Origin: UBA5704 sp036380715
GTDB lineage: Bacteria > Acidobacteriota > Thermoanaerobaculia > Multivoradales > UBA5704
Length of the DNA stretch: 64,000 nt
Direction of reading: 5' to 3'
Assembly (NCBI GenBank): GCA_036380715.1
Contig: DASVEF010000222.1
Coordinates: 1 to 64,000 of the forward strand
Shown here: positions 24,688 to 36,599 of the stretch, piece by piece
Position numbering within the stretch: the first letter of the stretch is position 1
How the letters are laid out: every line of letters starts with the position of its first letter
Program-made: the position numbers and the translations under genes
Notes under the pieces: model-generated
Told to the model about the DNA's origin: nothing
The model's input: only the letters and a program-made list of their open reading frames with translations
Databases searched by the model: none

Positions 24688-24854
24688 CACGCCGCGAATT
24701 GGGGCAATACGCGGCATCTTCCTCTTCCGAAGCCGCGAACGGAGGTCCGACGCGGCGTATTTCTCTTGGGGAGCCGCATATTGCGGATTACCTGGCGCCG
24801 GAGGCGTTGGCCGAGGCCAAATTTCTCCCCGTTGCTCCTTCCAATGGCCTCTGA

Positions 24855-25102
24855 CGCGCGCAGAACGACGGCGGAGGTCTTCGCAAGCGCCGCGGAAGCT
24901 TAAAAAAGCGCTCCGGCAGTGTCAGAACGGCGGCGGAAGGTTCCGCGGGCGCCGGGGACGCTTTCGGATGGCTTCAGACAGTGTCAGAGCGGTTCCGATG
25001 CTTCCCCCGCGTGCCGCGAAAGCTTCCGCGCGAGCTCCGGCACCGCTGCAGGCGGTTTTGAAGCTGTCTGAGCCGTGTTTTGGGCTTCCGCGCGAGCCGC
25101 TA
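24855..25102. repeat. Degenerate 62-bp tandem repeat, four units
   Basis: Units begin near 24855, 24917, 24979 and 25041. CAGTGTCAGA recurs at 24917 and 24979, CTTCCGCGCGAGC at 25023 and 25085, and CAGAACG plus CGGCGG link the first two units, all at exactly 62-bp spacing. The surrounding interval 24688-25257 holds no gene that I can support. The block separates the selenoprotein operon from the kinase gene. Confidence 0.65.
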
Positions 25103-25257
25103 GCGCCAGATTTCGCTTCTTGGCGGAGTCATGGGAGCTTGGCATCGTTCCGCGGCCGGTTTTTCCTCCGCTGAAGTGAAGTGAAAGGTCTTATACCGCT
25201 GGAGCCCGAGTCCGTGCTGTTCGCTGAAGGCTCCTTTTCTGTCAAAATGAAGGGAAA

Positions 25258-28206
<2,949 letters not shown>

Positions 28207-28286
28207 AAGTCGATGTCGTCTAAGCTTTTTCCAAAGATTTCACCCCTCTCCCTCTGGGAGAGGGGCCGGGGGTGAGGGCTCTCTCC

Positions 28287-28889
28287 ATGCTTCCCCAGAA
28301 TCCCACCCACGAGATCACTCGCCTGCTCGCCGCGGTCCGCGATGGAGACCGCGCCGCCTCCGACGCCCTGTTCGCCAGCGTTTACCGGGAGCTCCATCGC
28401 CTGGCTCATGCCCAGCTCGCCGCCCGCGGCCGGCCCGGCGAGACGCTCGACACCACCGCCCTGGTACACGAGGCCTATCTGCGCCTGGCGCAGCCGGCGG
28501 GCCTCTCCGCCGAGGATCGAGCGCACTTCTTCAACCTCGCCGCGCGGGTCATGCGGCACGTGGTGGTGGACTACGCCCGGCAGCGGGACGCAGCCAAGCG
28601 CTCGGGCGAGGTGGTCCGCATCGAGGTGGGAGGGCCGAGGGAACCGGCGGCCGAAGCCGACGCCCGGCTCACCGAGGACCTCCTCGCCCTTGACGCCTCT
28701 CTCGAGCGTCTCGAAGCGGAGAGCCCCCGGCTTGCCCGCCTCGTCGAGCTCCGCTTCTTCGCCGGGCTGAGCTTCGCCGAGATCGGAGAGGTCCAGGGCC
28801 TGACCGAACGCACGGCCAAGCGCGACTGGCGCAAGGCCCGCGCCTTCCTCCTGGCGGAGCTGTCTCCGCCTGGTCCTTCCCCACTGTAG
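28287..28889 (+). CDS. ECF-type RNA polymerase sigma factor
   Basis: The ATG at 28287 gives 200 residues. Sigma region 2 (DALFASVYRELHRLAHAQL, then TALVHEAYLRLA and FFNLAARVMRHVVVDYARQR) and region 4 (LARLVELRFFAGLSFAEIGE, TERTAKRDWRKARAFL) are both complete. The sequence belongs to the ECF group that is expanded in Acidobacteriota and Planctomycetes and is linked to Ser/Thr kinases, which may replace an anti-sigma factor. The kinase lies immediately upstream. No anti-sigma gene is visible. Its stop codon TAG is the TAG of the GTAGAGACG palindrome that follows, so the repeat abuts and completes the gene. Confidence 0.92.
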   Translation: MLPQNPTHEITRLLAAVRDGDRAASDALFASVYRELHRLAHAQLAARGRPGETLDTTALVHEAYLRLAQPAGLSAEDRAHFFNLAARVMRHVVVDYARQRDAAKRSGEVVRIEVGGPREPAAEADARLTEDLLALDASLERLEAESPRLARLVELRFFAGLSFAEIGEVQGLTERTAKRDWRKARAFLLAELSPPGPSPL

Positions 28890-29000
28890 AGACGCCCCGC
28901 GGGGCGTCTCCGCAGCGGCGGAATCTTTCCAGAGACCCCAGAGACCCCGCGGGTCCGCGGACCGGAGGAGACGCCCCACGGGGCGTCTCTACAGTGGGGA
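28881..29000. repeat. Paired inverted palindromes, 'GTAGAGACGCCCC' family, second copy
   Basis: CCACTGTAGAGACGCCCCGC with GGGGCGTCTC faces GAGACGCCCCACGGGGCGTC plus TCTACAGTGG, about 60 bp away. The outline and outer ends match the block at 19308-19410, while the inner spacer differs. Confidence 0.8.
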
Positions 29001-29073
29001 AGAGGGCAGCAGAAGCCTCGGTACGTTAGCGCCTATAGGGACGGGGTGAGGGCCCGGCTCTATACTTCCGCGG

Positions 29074-30168
29074 ATGCGACGGCGGCACTTCGAAGCGCTG
29101 CGCCCGGTCTGCCCGGTCTGCCGGGCGGGCCGGGGCGAGGAGATCCCCCTCGTCCTGGCCGTGGTCTTCCACGAGGAGGGCGAGCACGTGGTGGAGGGGA
29201 CCCTCCGCTGCTCGGCCCCGTCCTGCCTGCGCGAGTACCCGGTCCTCGACGGCGTGCCGCTGATCCTCGCCAACCTGCGCGGCTACGTGGCGGCGAGCAT
29301 CGATCAGATCCACGCTCGGGAGGACCTGTCCGCCGAAACCGAGAGCCTGCTCGGAGACTGCTGCGGCTCCGGCTCCGCCTTCGACACCACCCGTCAACAC
29401 CTCTCCACCTATGCCTGGGACCACTACGGCGATCTCGATCCCGAGGAGGCGCCAGGCGAATCTTCAGGCTTGGCCCCCGGCTCCGTCCTGCGCGTCCTGG
29501 AGCGCGGTCTCGAGCTGGCCGGGGAGGCCCCGGACGGCCCGGTCCTCGACATCGGCTGCGCAGTCGGCCGCACCGCCTTCGAGCTGGCCGCGCGGACGGG
29601 CCGGCTCGTGCTCGGGACCGACCTCAGCTTCGCGATGCTGCGTCTGGCCTCCCGCGCCCTCCGCGAGGGCCGGGTCCGCTACCCTCGTCGCCGGGTCGGG
29701 CTCGCCTACGACCGACGCGACTTTCCCGTGAGCTTTCCAGGTTCGGAGAACGTGGATTTCTGGGCCTGCGACGCCCTGGCCCTCCCCTTCCCCAGCGGCA
29801 CCTTCGGGATGATCGTGACGCTGAACGTCCTCGACTGCGTCCAATCCCCCCACGACCTCCTCGCTTCTCTCCCCCGCCTCCTGTCCGATCGAGGCAGAGC
29901 GATCCTCTCCACTCCCTACGACTGGGCGCCGGCCGCGACTCCGGTCGAAGCCTGGCTGGGCGGGCACTCCCAGCGGGGAGAGAACGCCGGCGCGAGCGAG
30001 CCCGTCCTGCGCGCCCTCCTCACTCCGGGCGCGCATCCGGCGTCGGTCGAAGGATTGTCGATTCTGGCCGAAGAGCCGTCTTTGTCCTGGCGGGTGCGGA
30101 TGCACGAACGGGCGGTGATGGAGTACCGGGTCGATCTGGTCGTGACGCGCAGAGCCCCCTCCCCCTGA
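29074..30168 (+). CDS. SAM-dependent methyltransferase with an N-terminal zinc-ribbon-like segment
   Basis: This 364-residue protein starts with a Trm112-like segment (residues about 10-65: CPVCRAG, then RCSAPSCLREYPVLDGVPLI) with two cysteine pairs. The class I methyltransferase core follows: motif I LDIGCAVGRTAFELA (about 153-167), GTDLSFAMLRLA, an acidic segment WACDALALPFPSGTFGMIV (about 230-248), and a C-terminal strand region. The combination is typical of small-molecule methyltransferases with an N-terminal Zn motif. The substrate is unknown. It is followed by a palindromic repeat. Confidence 0.85.
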   Translation: MRRRHFEALRPVCPVCRAGRGEEIPLVLAVVFHEEGEHVVEGTLRCSAPSCLREYPVLDGVPLILANLRGYVAASIDQIHAREDLSAETESLLGDCCGSGSAFDTTRQHLSTYAWDHYGDLDPEEAPGESSGLAPGSVLRVLERGLELAGEAPDGPVLDIGCAVGRTAFELAARTGRLVLGTDLSFAMLRLASRALREGRVRYPRRRVGLAYDRRDFPVSFPGSENVDFWACDALALPFPSGTFGMIVTLNVLDCVQSPHDLLASLPRLLSDRGRAILSTPYDWAPAATPVEAWLGGHSQRGENAGASEPVLRALLTPGAHPASVEGLSILAEEPSLSWRVRMHERAVMEYRVDLVVTRRAPSP

Positions 30169-30198
30169 CCCCCTCCCCCGCTGGTGCGGGAGAGGGGA
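30152..30198. repeat. REP-like palindrome, 'CCCTCCCCCGC' family
   Basis: CCCCTCCCCCTGACCCCCTC is followed by the hairpin CCCCCGCTGGTGCGGGAG. It overlaps the last codons and stop of the methyltransferase gene and lies between convergent genes, where it could act as a terminator. Confidence 0.6.
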
Positions 30199-30231
30199 AA
30201 AAGGCCGGCCTGGTATCTATCTTTGCTTTGA

Positions 30232-30696
30232 CTACGAGGCGGGAAGGAACCGCCGGGCGACGAGCGCGATGGGCAGCCCGACGCAGAGCATGTGGATCGC
30301 CAATCCCGTCGCGAGCGCACTGGGCGAAGCGCCGAGCTTGAAAGGGGCCGCCGAGAGCGGCACGACGACGAAGGTCATCACCAGATAGACCGCGACACCG
30401 TAAAGCAAGCCGCAGACGACCGGCCGCCGCACCAGCCACTTCAGCTTCCGGCTCGCCGCAACGTAGACCGCGGCGGCCACGAACGCGATCACGAAGTGCA
30501 GCACGGCTCCGAGAGCCGCGGTTGCGGCCCCGCCCTGGAAGGAGTCCGCGCCGAGCAATCCGCTGGAGATCGATTGCAGGAGCGAAACCGGGCTCCGCCC
30601 CCGCAGACCGCTTTGGACCAACGCAGCCGTCAGATCCAGAACGCCGGCCGTCAAGCCGCCCCAGAGGATAGCCCGCGCTACGGAGGCTTTTCTCAT
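30232..30696 (-). CDS. Integral membrane protein of about 154 residues
   Basis: I chose the ATG at 30696 (MRKASVARAILWGG). Four hydrophobic helices are visible (about 7-28, 57-80, 92-115 and 125-145), with arginine-rich loops. The layout AGVLDLTAALV…LHFVIAFVAAAVYVAAS resembles the YagU/DUF1440-like group, but the likeness is weak. No catalytic motif is seen. It is convergent with the methyltransferase and stands alone. Confidence 0.65.
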   Translation of the reverse strand: MRKASVARAILWGGLTAGVLDLTAALVQSGLRGRSPVSLLQSISSGLLGADSFQGGAATAALGAVLHFVIAFVAAAVYVAASRKLKWLVRRPVVCGLLYGVAVYLVMTFVVVPLSAAPFKLGASPSALATGLAIHMLCVGLPIALVARRFLPAS

Positions 30697-30860
30697 AAAG
30701 CTTTCCGTTCCTCTCTGCGTTGTAGCAGAAAATTCGCCGCGCTTGGGGCGGTGCAAACGCGATGCCGCGGAGCCTCGCTCGGAAGCTCTCGATTTTTACG
30801 GTCAATGATCCGGCGAATTGAACGAGAGCGTTCAGAATTCTGACAGCCCGCCGCCCACGG

Positions 30861-31421
30861 CTATTGTATCTTTCTCGCGAGATCACCCACGCGAATCACA
30901 CCCGGCTGGACGACCCTCGCGTTGAGGCCGCGCAGACGAAGCTCTCTTCCAACCGGCGAATTCACGAATTTCAAGGCATCCGCCCCAAACCGCTCCACGA
31001 ACTTCTTGCAGCCGGTATGGGGCTGGCTCGTGACTTCGACGACCGCCGATCCCAATGTCAGCCGGGTCCCTGGCGGCAGGTTCGCGGCGCTCAGGTCCAG
31101 GTCGATGAAAAGCTGGTCGCCCGCCAGTTGCCAACGGCCGGGATTCTGCGCCACCAGGGCAATCACGCGGGAGCTCATGATGTTGAGCTGCATGTCCGGA
31201 TGCGCAGAGCCGTCCGGTGTACGAGAGCTTCCGCGAGTGCTCCAGTTATCCCCCGCGAGACCTTCCACGAGATCGAGCTCGGCTTCCTGCAACACTTCCC
31301 GCTCACCGATCCGGGGCCGCCGCACGATCAGCTTCAGCACGCCTTCCTCTTTGGGCGAGTCGAGTATCTCGTCCAGGCCGGCCTCAAGCTCTTCCATCGT
31401 CAAGTGGACTGTATCCGCCAT
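30861..31421 (-). CDS. MOSC-domain protein
   Basis: From the ATG at 31421 (after GAGGCGG) the protein has 186 residues. It has the beta-barrel MOSC pattern (LIVRRPRIGEREVLQEAELD, DLDLSAANLPPGTRLTLGSAVVEVT) and the conserved cysteine in HTGCKKF near the C-terminal part. MOSC proteins bind the molybdenum cofactor or carry sulfur from a cysteine. This could link it to the molybdoenzyme operon at 2.6-8.6 kb, but it is far from that operon and may have an unrelated role. An ATG at 31433 is a possible alternative start. Confidence 0.85.
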   Translation of the reverse strand: MADTVHLTMEELEAGLDEILDSPKEEGVLKLIVRRPRIGEREVLQEAELDLVEGLAGDNWSTRGSSRTPDGSAHPDMQLNIMSSRVIALVAQNPGRWQLAGDQLFIDLDLSAANLPPGTRLTLGSAVVEVTSQPHTGCKKFVERFGADALKFVNSPVGRELRLRGLNARVVQPGVIRVGDLARKIQ

Positions 31422-31547
31422 GATCCGCCTCATTGTTGGGCTTGATTCTACTGCGCGCTCTGAGCGCCGGGGGCTCGCCTCCCGCACCGGACGCTGGTAG
31501 TCTTCTCCGGCCAATCCCGGTGACTGTCAGGCTTTCGGTTGGACGAT

Positions 31548-32288
31548 ATGGCTACGGAACCTCTGCGCCCTCATCCCCTGCTGACTCGCTATTACGCGGA
31601 CGAGGCGTCGCGCAAGCGCCAGGTCCTCGCCTGGTTCGACGAGTCGGCTCCCGATTACGACTGGATCACTCAGGCCATGAGCTTCGGCTCCGGGTCCTGG
31701 TACCGCCGCCAGGCCCTGCTCCGCGCCGGTCTCGCTCCCGGCATGAGCACTCTCGACGTGGCCTGCGGCACCGGGGCTCTGACCGTGCCTTCTCAGGAGA
31801 TCGTGGGACCGGAGGGTCAGGTCGTAGGGCTCGATCCCAGCACCGGCATGCTCCGCCAAGCGCGGGCCAATGGAGCGCGGCGGCTCGTGCGCGGCGTGGC
31901 CGAGGCCCTGCCTTTCCCGGACCGCCGGTTCGAGCTCCTCAGCATGGGCTACGCCCTGCGCCACGTCGCCGACCTGCGGGCGACTTTCCGCGAGTATCAC
32001 CGGGTGCTCCAGGCCGGCGGCCGGCTGCTGATCCTGGAGATCACGCCGCCCCGCTCGCGATTGCCGTTCCACCTGCTGGAGATCTATCTCGGCAGGATCG
32101 TGCCGCTCCTGGCCCGCCTCGGCCGCGGAGGCCGCAGCTCCCGGGACGTCATGCGCTACTACTGGGAGACCATCGACAACTGCGTGAAGCCGCCGGTCAT
32201 CCTCTCCGCCCTGGAGGAGGCCGGCTTCTCGCGGGTCGCGCGGCACGTCGAGATGTCGATTTTTTCGGAATACGTGGCGGTGCGCTGA
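31548..32288 (+). CDS. UbiE/MenG-type C-methyltransferase
   Basis: The ATG at 31548 gives 246 residues. The class I methyltransferase motifs match the UbiE/COQ5 family: VLAWFDESAPDYDWITQAMSFG near the N terminus, motif I LDVACGTGALT, VGLDPSTGMLRQA, AEALPFPDRRFELLSMGYAL, and the later LEITPPRSR and SRDVMRYYWETIDNCV. These proteins methylate quinone precursors (demethylmenaquinone or benzoquinols). No other quinone gene is adjacent, so the substrate is not certain. A bipartite palindrome follows directly. Confidence 0.85.
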   Translation: MATEPLRPHPLLTRYYADEASRKRQVLAWFDESAPDYDWITQAMSFGSGSWYRRQALLRAGLAPGMSTLDVACGTGALTVPSQEIVGPEGQVVGLDPSTGMLRQARANGARRLVRGVAEALPFPDRRFELLSMGYALRHVADLRATFREYHRVLQAGGRLLILEITPPRSRLPFHLLEIYLGRIVPLLARLGRGGRSSRDVMRYYWETIDNCVKPPVILSALEEAGFSRVARHVEMSIFSEYVAVR

Positions 32289-32289
32289 A

Positions 32290-32404
32290 CCAGCCTGGGG
32301 TTGAAACCCCAGGCTGGTCTGTTTCGCTCCTCAAGGAGCGACTCCCTTTCCTGATCCTCGCCCGCAGGGCGGTACAGCTCAGCCTGGGGTTTCAACCCCA
32401 GGCT
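32290..32404. repeat. Paired inverted palindromes, 'AGCCTGGGGTT' family
   Basis: CCAGCCTGGGGTTGAAACCC (a perfect 28-bp hairpin, 32290-32317) faces AGCCTGGGGTTTCAACCCCA (32381-32404). The spacer contains CTGTTTCGCTCCTCAAGGAG. A second block with the same plan is at 51454-51564. It lies between convergent genes and probably also functions as a two-way terminator. Confidence 0.8.
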
Positions 32405-34497
32405 CAGAGACGCGGCGGGGCCACGAGGAACGGCCGCGCCGTGACAGCCTTGACCGGCCCCGCCTCGCGGCCGACGCGCAGCTCCAGCAGGTAGTCGCCC
32501 GGCGGCAGCGAGCCCGCGTGCAGCTTGGCCATCACCAGGTCCGGCTGGCCGGCCTCTCCGGAGGTCATGGTCAGCAGCTCGACCTCTCCGCCCGTGGCGG
32601 GCTTACCTTCGAGGGTGAGGATGCGTCCGCGGACCCAGGCCCCCGTGCCGGTGATGCCGCGGCCGAGGAGCAGCACCTGCGCCTCTCCCGCCGCCGGCAG
32701 GGTGGCGTGCGCCGCCGGCAGCACCGAACGGCCGTGCAGGTCGAACGAGGTGTCCGTCGAGCGGACGAGGAGCCAGGGATCGTCGGACGGCGGCAGGAAC
32801 AGGGCGTCGATGCGCGACGCGGTCTCCGCCGTGGCGGCGAGGCTCAGGGGGAGCGACAGCAGGGACACGCGGCCGTCGTTGCGGTCGCGCACCAGCACGC
32901 GCAGCCGGTGCTTGCCCGGGCTGAGGTCGAGCTGGCCGAGCACGCGCACGCCGCCCTGGGCCAGACGGGTCCCCACCTTGGAGCGGTCGAGCTCCACGGC
33001 CTGGGCGAAGAAATCGTTGCTGTTGCCCTGGTCGTCCAGAGCATAGCCGAAGACTTCCAGGCCGAGCCTCGGAGCGCCGCCCGCGAGGATCGGCGCGCCC
33101 GGCACCTCCACCACCACGGCCACCGGGGTCGACTCGCCGCCGGAGCGCAGCGGCACCGCCATCACCTGGATTCCCAGGTCGTCGCGCTCGTCGTCCCCGG
33201 CCACCAGGCGCGCCGCTTCGGCGAGCCGCTGGACGTCCTTCTGCTGCTTGAACGGGAGGGGCGCGAAGTAGCCGCTGCGGTGGCGGACCTTGGCCTTCTG
33301 GCCGTTGCGGAGCCGCACCTCCAGCGGGTGGAAGGAGCCGTCGGGCGCGGCATCGACCTGGACCGTGAGGAGGTAGCCGTGGGCGCTCTTCTTCATAGCG
33401 CCGTCCAGCCCCTCCGCGAGCTTGTTCGTCGCCTCCACCATCGTCCCCCCGGTCTCATGGGCGAGGTAGAAGAGACCGTTGCCGGCCCTCTGAGCCCGCA
33501 CTCCCCCAAGGTCCACGACGTGGAGGAGCCAGCCCGAACGCCGGAGCTCCTCGACGGTGTCCCCGAGCCTCCTGAGCAGGTCGCTGCCGCCCACATACGA
33601 GTCCTGCGCGCCGCCAGGGCTGTATTGGACGAGCCCCTCGGCGAATCCGTCGCTGAAGAGCGCCAGGTACTTCCTCCCCTGCACCGGCCGCAGGGTTTCG
33701 GCGAGGCCGGCCAGCGCGTCGAGCTGTGCTTTGACGTGAGAGCTCATGAGCGCCTCGACATTCGGCTGGTGGAGGATGGACGAGTGGCTGAGCACGTTCT
33801 TCTGCAGGAAGCCGCCCCAGGTGCCGTCGCTGGGGCCGAGGGTTGCGAGCATGTCGGCGGCGAAGTTGCTCTCCTTGACCTTCCAGGCCTGCGCAAGGAG
33901 GGAGCGGGCGCCCAGGCCGGTCACCCGCAGCGGATCGGAGTCACCGCCCGGGACCTCCGCCGCCTTGCCCGTCAACACCGATTCGAGAGCGCCGAGGGTC
34001 CGCGCCGCGGCGGCGCGATCGGTGGTGAAGCTGAGCAGCAGATGGAGCTCGCCCTTGGGCAGATAGACCCCAACCCCTACCATGTCGCGCGGGTCGAGGC
34101 CGGAGGCGACGAGCTTGCGAGCTTCGGTGACTCCTGTCGCAATCCGCTCCGGGCTGCTGAAGGCGAAGTCGAAGAGGAAGAACAGATGGCGGCGGGCGGC
34201 GGGCGGAAGCGGCTGCGCCCCCGGCTTCTCCGGCGCCTCCAGGTCGATGGCCTCGAAGGCGACGACCGACAGCGGGCGCCCCTTCTCCGTCACCTCGAAA
34301 TCGGCGGCCGTGAGCCCCTTGACCGCCTCGCCGCCGCGCATCACCTCGACCGGGATCTCCACCGCGGTCACCGAGATCTCGTCGGAGGCTCCCGGCGGAG
34401 CCGAGCCTTTCTGGTCGCCGTCCGACCTGCCCGTCACCAGCATCAGCAAGGCAAGAGCGAGCCCCAGGCTGCGAGAGAAGCGAGAGATTCCAGTCAC
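32404..34497 (-). CDS. Acidobacterial-type VWA-domain secreted protein, paralogue 2
   Basis: The 697-residue protein has a signal peptide (residues 1-27). A short beta domain (about 40-80, VEIPVEVMRGGEAVKGLTAADFEV) is followed by a von Willebrand A-like domain from about 100 (FFLFDFAFSSPERI) to 400. The MIDAS is degenerate (DFAFSS instead of DxSxS). The C-terminal 250 residues are beta-rich (Ig-like strands and GDYLLELRVGREAG). This is the layout of 'VWFA-related Acidobacterial domain' proteins. It overlaps the upstream paralogue by 4 bp, and the two are nearly identical over most of their length. Function is unknown; surface binding or signalling is likely. Confidence 0.85.
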   Translation of the reverse strand: MTGISRFSRSLGLALALLMLVTGRSDGDQKGSAPPGASDEISVTAVEIPVEVMRGGEAVKGLTAADFEVTEKGRPLSVVAFEAIDLEAPEKPGAQPLPPAARRHLFFLFDFAFSSPERIATGVTEARKLVASGLDPRDMVGVGVYLPKGELHLLLSFTTDRAAAARTLGALESVLTGKAAEVPGGDSDPLRVTGLGARSLLAQAWKVKESNFAADMLATLGPSDGTWGGFLQKNVLSHSSILHQPNVEALMSSHVKAQLDALAGLAETLRPVQGRKYLALFSDGFAEGLVQYSPGGAQDSYVGGSDLLRRLGDTVEELRRSGWLLHVVDLGGVRAQRAGNGLFYLAHETGGTMVEATNKLAEGLDGAMKKSAHGYLLTVQVDAAPDGSFHPLEVRLRNGQKAKVRHRSGYFAPLPFKQQKDVQRLAEAARLVAGDDERDDLGIQVMAVPLRSGGESTPVAVVVEVPGAPILAGGAPRLGLEVFGYALDDQGNSNDFFAQAVELDRSKVGTRLAQGGVRVLGQLDLSPGKHRLRVLVRDRNDGRVSLLSLPLSLAATAETASRIDALFLPPSDDPWLLVRSTDTSFDLHGRSVLPAAHATLPAAGEAQVLLLGRGITGTGAWVRGRILTLEGKPATGGEVELLTMTSGEAGQPDLVMAKLHAGSLPPGDYLLELRVGREAGPVKAVTARPFLVAPPRL

Positions 34498-36599
34498 ACA
34501 GGCCTCCTTTCGGTCACCAGGAACGGCCTTGCGGTCACCGCCTGGACAGGTCCGGCTTCACGGCCGACGCGCAGCTCCAGCAGGTAGTCGCCCGGCGGCA
34601 GCGATCCCACGCGCAGCTTTCCCATCACCAGGTCGGGCTCTCCGCCCTCGCCGGGAGTCATGGTCAGCAGCTCGACCTCTCCACCCGTGACGGGTTTGCC
34701 TTCAGGCGTGAGGATGCGCCCGCGCACCCAGGCCCCCTTGGCGGTGATGCCGCGGCCGAGGAGCAGCACCTGCGCCTCGCCCGCCGCGGGCAGCGTAGCC
34801 TGCGCCGCCGGCAGCACCGAGCGGCCGTGCAGGTCGAACGAGGTGTCCACCGAGCGGACGAGCAGCCAGGGATCGTCCGCCGGCGGCAGGAACAGGGCGT
34901 CGATGCGCGCTCCGGTCGCGGCCGGCGCCGCGGCGAGGCTCAAGGGGAGCGACAGCAGAGAGACCCGGCCGTCGTTGCGGTCGCGCACCAGCACGCGCAG
35001 CCGGTGCTTGCCCGGGGCGAGGTCGAGCTTGCCGAGCACGCGCACCCCGCCCTGGGCCAGGCGGGTCCCCACCTTGGAACGGTCGAGCTCCACGGCCTGG
35101 GCGAAGAAATCGTCGCTGTTGCCCTGGTCGTCCAGGGCATAGCCGAAGACTTCGAGGCCGGGCCTCGGAGCGCCGCCCGCGAGGATCGGCGCGCCCGGCA
35201 CCTCCACCACCACGGCCACAGGAGTGGACTCGCCGCCGGAGCGCAGCGGCACCGCCATCACCTGGATGCCCAGGTCGTCGCGCTCCTCGTCCCCGGCCAC
35301 CAGCCGCGCCGCTTCGGCGAGCCGCTGCACGTCCTTCTGCTGGTTGAACGGGACGGGCGCGAAGTAGCCGCTGCGGTGCCGGACCTTGGCCTTCCGGCCA
35401 TTGCGGAGCCGCACATCCAGCGGGTGGAAGGAGCCATCGGGCGCGGCATCGACCTGGACCGTGAGCAGATAGGCGTGGGCGCTTTTCTTCATGACGCCGC
35501 CCAGCCCTTCCGCAAACTTGTTCGTCCCTTCCACCATTGTCCCCCCGGTCTCGTTGGCGAGGTAGAAGAGGCCGTTGCCGCCCAGATCCGTACCTCGCGT
35601 TCCCGCGAGGTCCACGACGTGGAGGAGCCAGCCCGAGCGCCGGAGCTCCTCGACCGTGCTCTCGAGCTTCTTGAGAAGGTCGCTGCCGCCGGAGTACGGG
35701 CTCCAAAACGTTGAGCTCGGGCGGTAATGGATCAGATTGACGCGAAAGCCATCGCTGAAGAGGGCCAGGTACTTCCTTCCCTGCACCGGCCGCAGGATTT
35801 CGGCCAGGCCGGCCAGCGCGTCGAGCTGCGCCTTGACGTGGGCGCGCTGGAGCGACTCGACGTGGCCCTGGTGAAGCTCGGACGAGTGGCTGAGCACGTT
35901 CTTCTGCAGGAAGCCGCCCATGGTGCCGTCGGGGGCGCCGAGGCTCGCGAGCATGTCGAAGGCGAAGTTGGTCTCGTCGATCTTCCAGGCCTGCGCGAGG
36001 AGCGAGCGGGCGCCCAGGCCGGTGACCCGCAACGGATCGGAATCGCCGCCCGGGACCTCCGACGCCTTGCCCGTCAGCACCGATTCGAGAGCGCCGAGGG
36101 TCCGCGCCGCGGCGGCGCGGTCGGTGGTGAAGCTCAGCAGCAGGTGGAGCTCCCCCTTGGGGAGATAGACTCCCACTCCCACCATGTCGTGCGGATCGAG
36201 GCCGGACGCGGCGAGCTTGCGGGCTTCGGTGACCCCGCGCGCGATCCGCTCCGGGTTGCTGAAGGCGAAATCGAAAAGGAAGAGCAGATGACGGCGGGCG
36301 GCCGGCGAAGGCGGTGTCCCGGACTTCTCCGGCGCCTCCAGGTCGATGGTCTCGAAGGAGACGATCGGCAGGGAGCGGCCCTTCTCCAGCACCGCGAAGT
36401 CGGCGGCCGTGAGCCCCTTGACCGGCTCGCTGCCGCGCGTCACCTCGACCGGCACCTCGACCACGGTGACCTCGATCTGGTCGGAAGCTCCTGGTGGAGC
36501 GGAATTCTTCTGGGCGCCGTCCGACCTGCCCGTCACCAGCATCAGCAGGGCCAGGGCCGCGAACCCCAGGTCACGAGGGAAACGAGAGATTGCAGTCAC
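34494..36599 (-). CDS. Acidobacterial-type VWA-domain secreted protein, paralogue 1
   Basis: This 701-residue protein is the first gene of the tandem pair. It has the same order of parts as its neighbour: signal peptide (1-28), beta domain with VEVPVEVTRGSEPVKGLTAADFAV, VWA-like domain (LFDFAFSNPERI, KYLALFSDGFRVN, LLHVVDLAGTRG), a PLRSGGESTPVAVVVEVPGAP segment and a beta-rich end. Differences cluster in a variable patch of the VWA domain (around residues 300-345, YRPSSTFWSPYSGGSD). The conserved remainder suggests a recent duplication or ongoing gene conversion. The ATGA overlap makes the second copy translationally coupled. Confidence 0.85.
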   Translation of the reverse strand: MTAISRFPRDLGFAALALLMLVTGRSDGAQKNSAPPGASDQIEVTVVEVPVEVTRGSEPVKGLTAADFAVLEKGRSLPIVSFETIDLEAPEKSGTPPSPAARRHLLFLFDFAFSNPERIARGVTEARKLAASGLDPHDMVGVGVYLPKGELHLLLSFTTDRAAAARTLGALESVLTGKASEVPGGDSDPLRVTGLGARSLLAQAWKIDETNFAFDMLASLGAPDGTMGGFLQKNVLSHSSELHQGHVESLQRAHVKAQLDALAGLAEILRPVQGRKYLALFSDGFRVNLIHYRPSSTFWSPYSGGSDLLKKLESTVEELRRSGWLLHVVDLAGTRGTDLGGNGLFYLANETGGTMVEGTNKFAEGLGGVMKKSAHAYLLTVQVDAAPDGSFHPLDVRLRNGRKAKVRHRSGYFAPVPFNQQKDVQRLAEAARLVAGDEERDDLGIQVMAVPLRSGGESTPVAVVVEVPGAPILAGGAPRPGLEVFGYALDDQGNSDDFFAQAVELDRSKVGTRLAQGGVRVLGKLDLAPGKHRLRVLVRDRNDGRVSLLSLPLSLAAAPAATGARIDALFLPPADDPWLLVRSVDTSFDLHGRSVLPAAQATLPAAGEAQVLLLGRGITAKGAWVRGRILTPEGKPVTGGEVELLTMTPGEGGEPDLVMGKLRVGSLPPGDYLLELRVGREAGPVQAVTARPFLVTERRPV

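Noticed and set aside
29026..29034. GTTAGCGCC before the methyltransferase as a second attC core
   Set aside because: No partner TAAC box or nested inverted repeat is found at a suitable distance.
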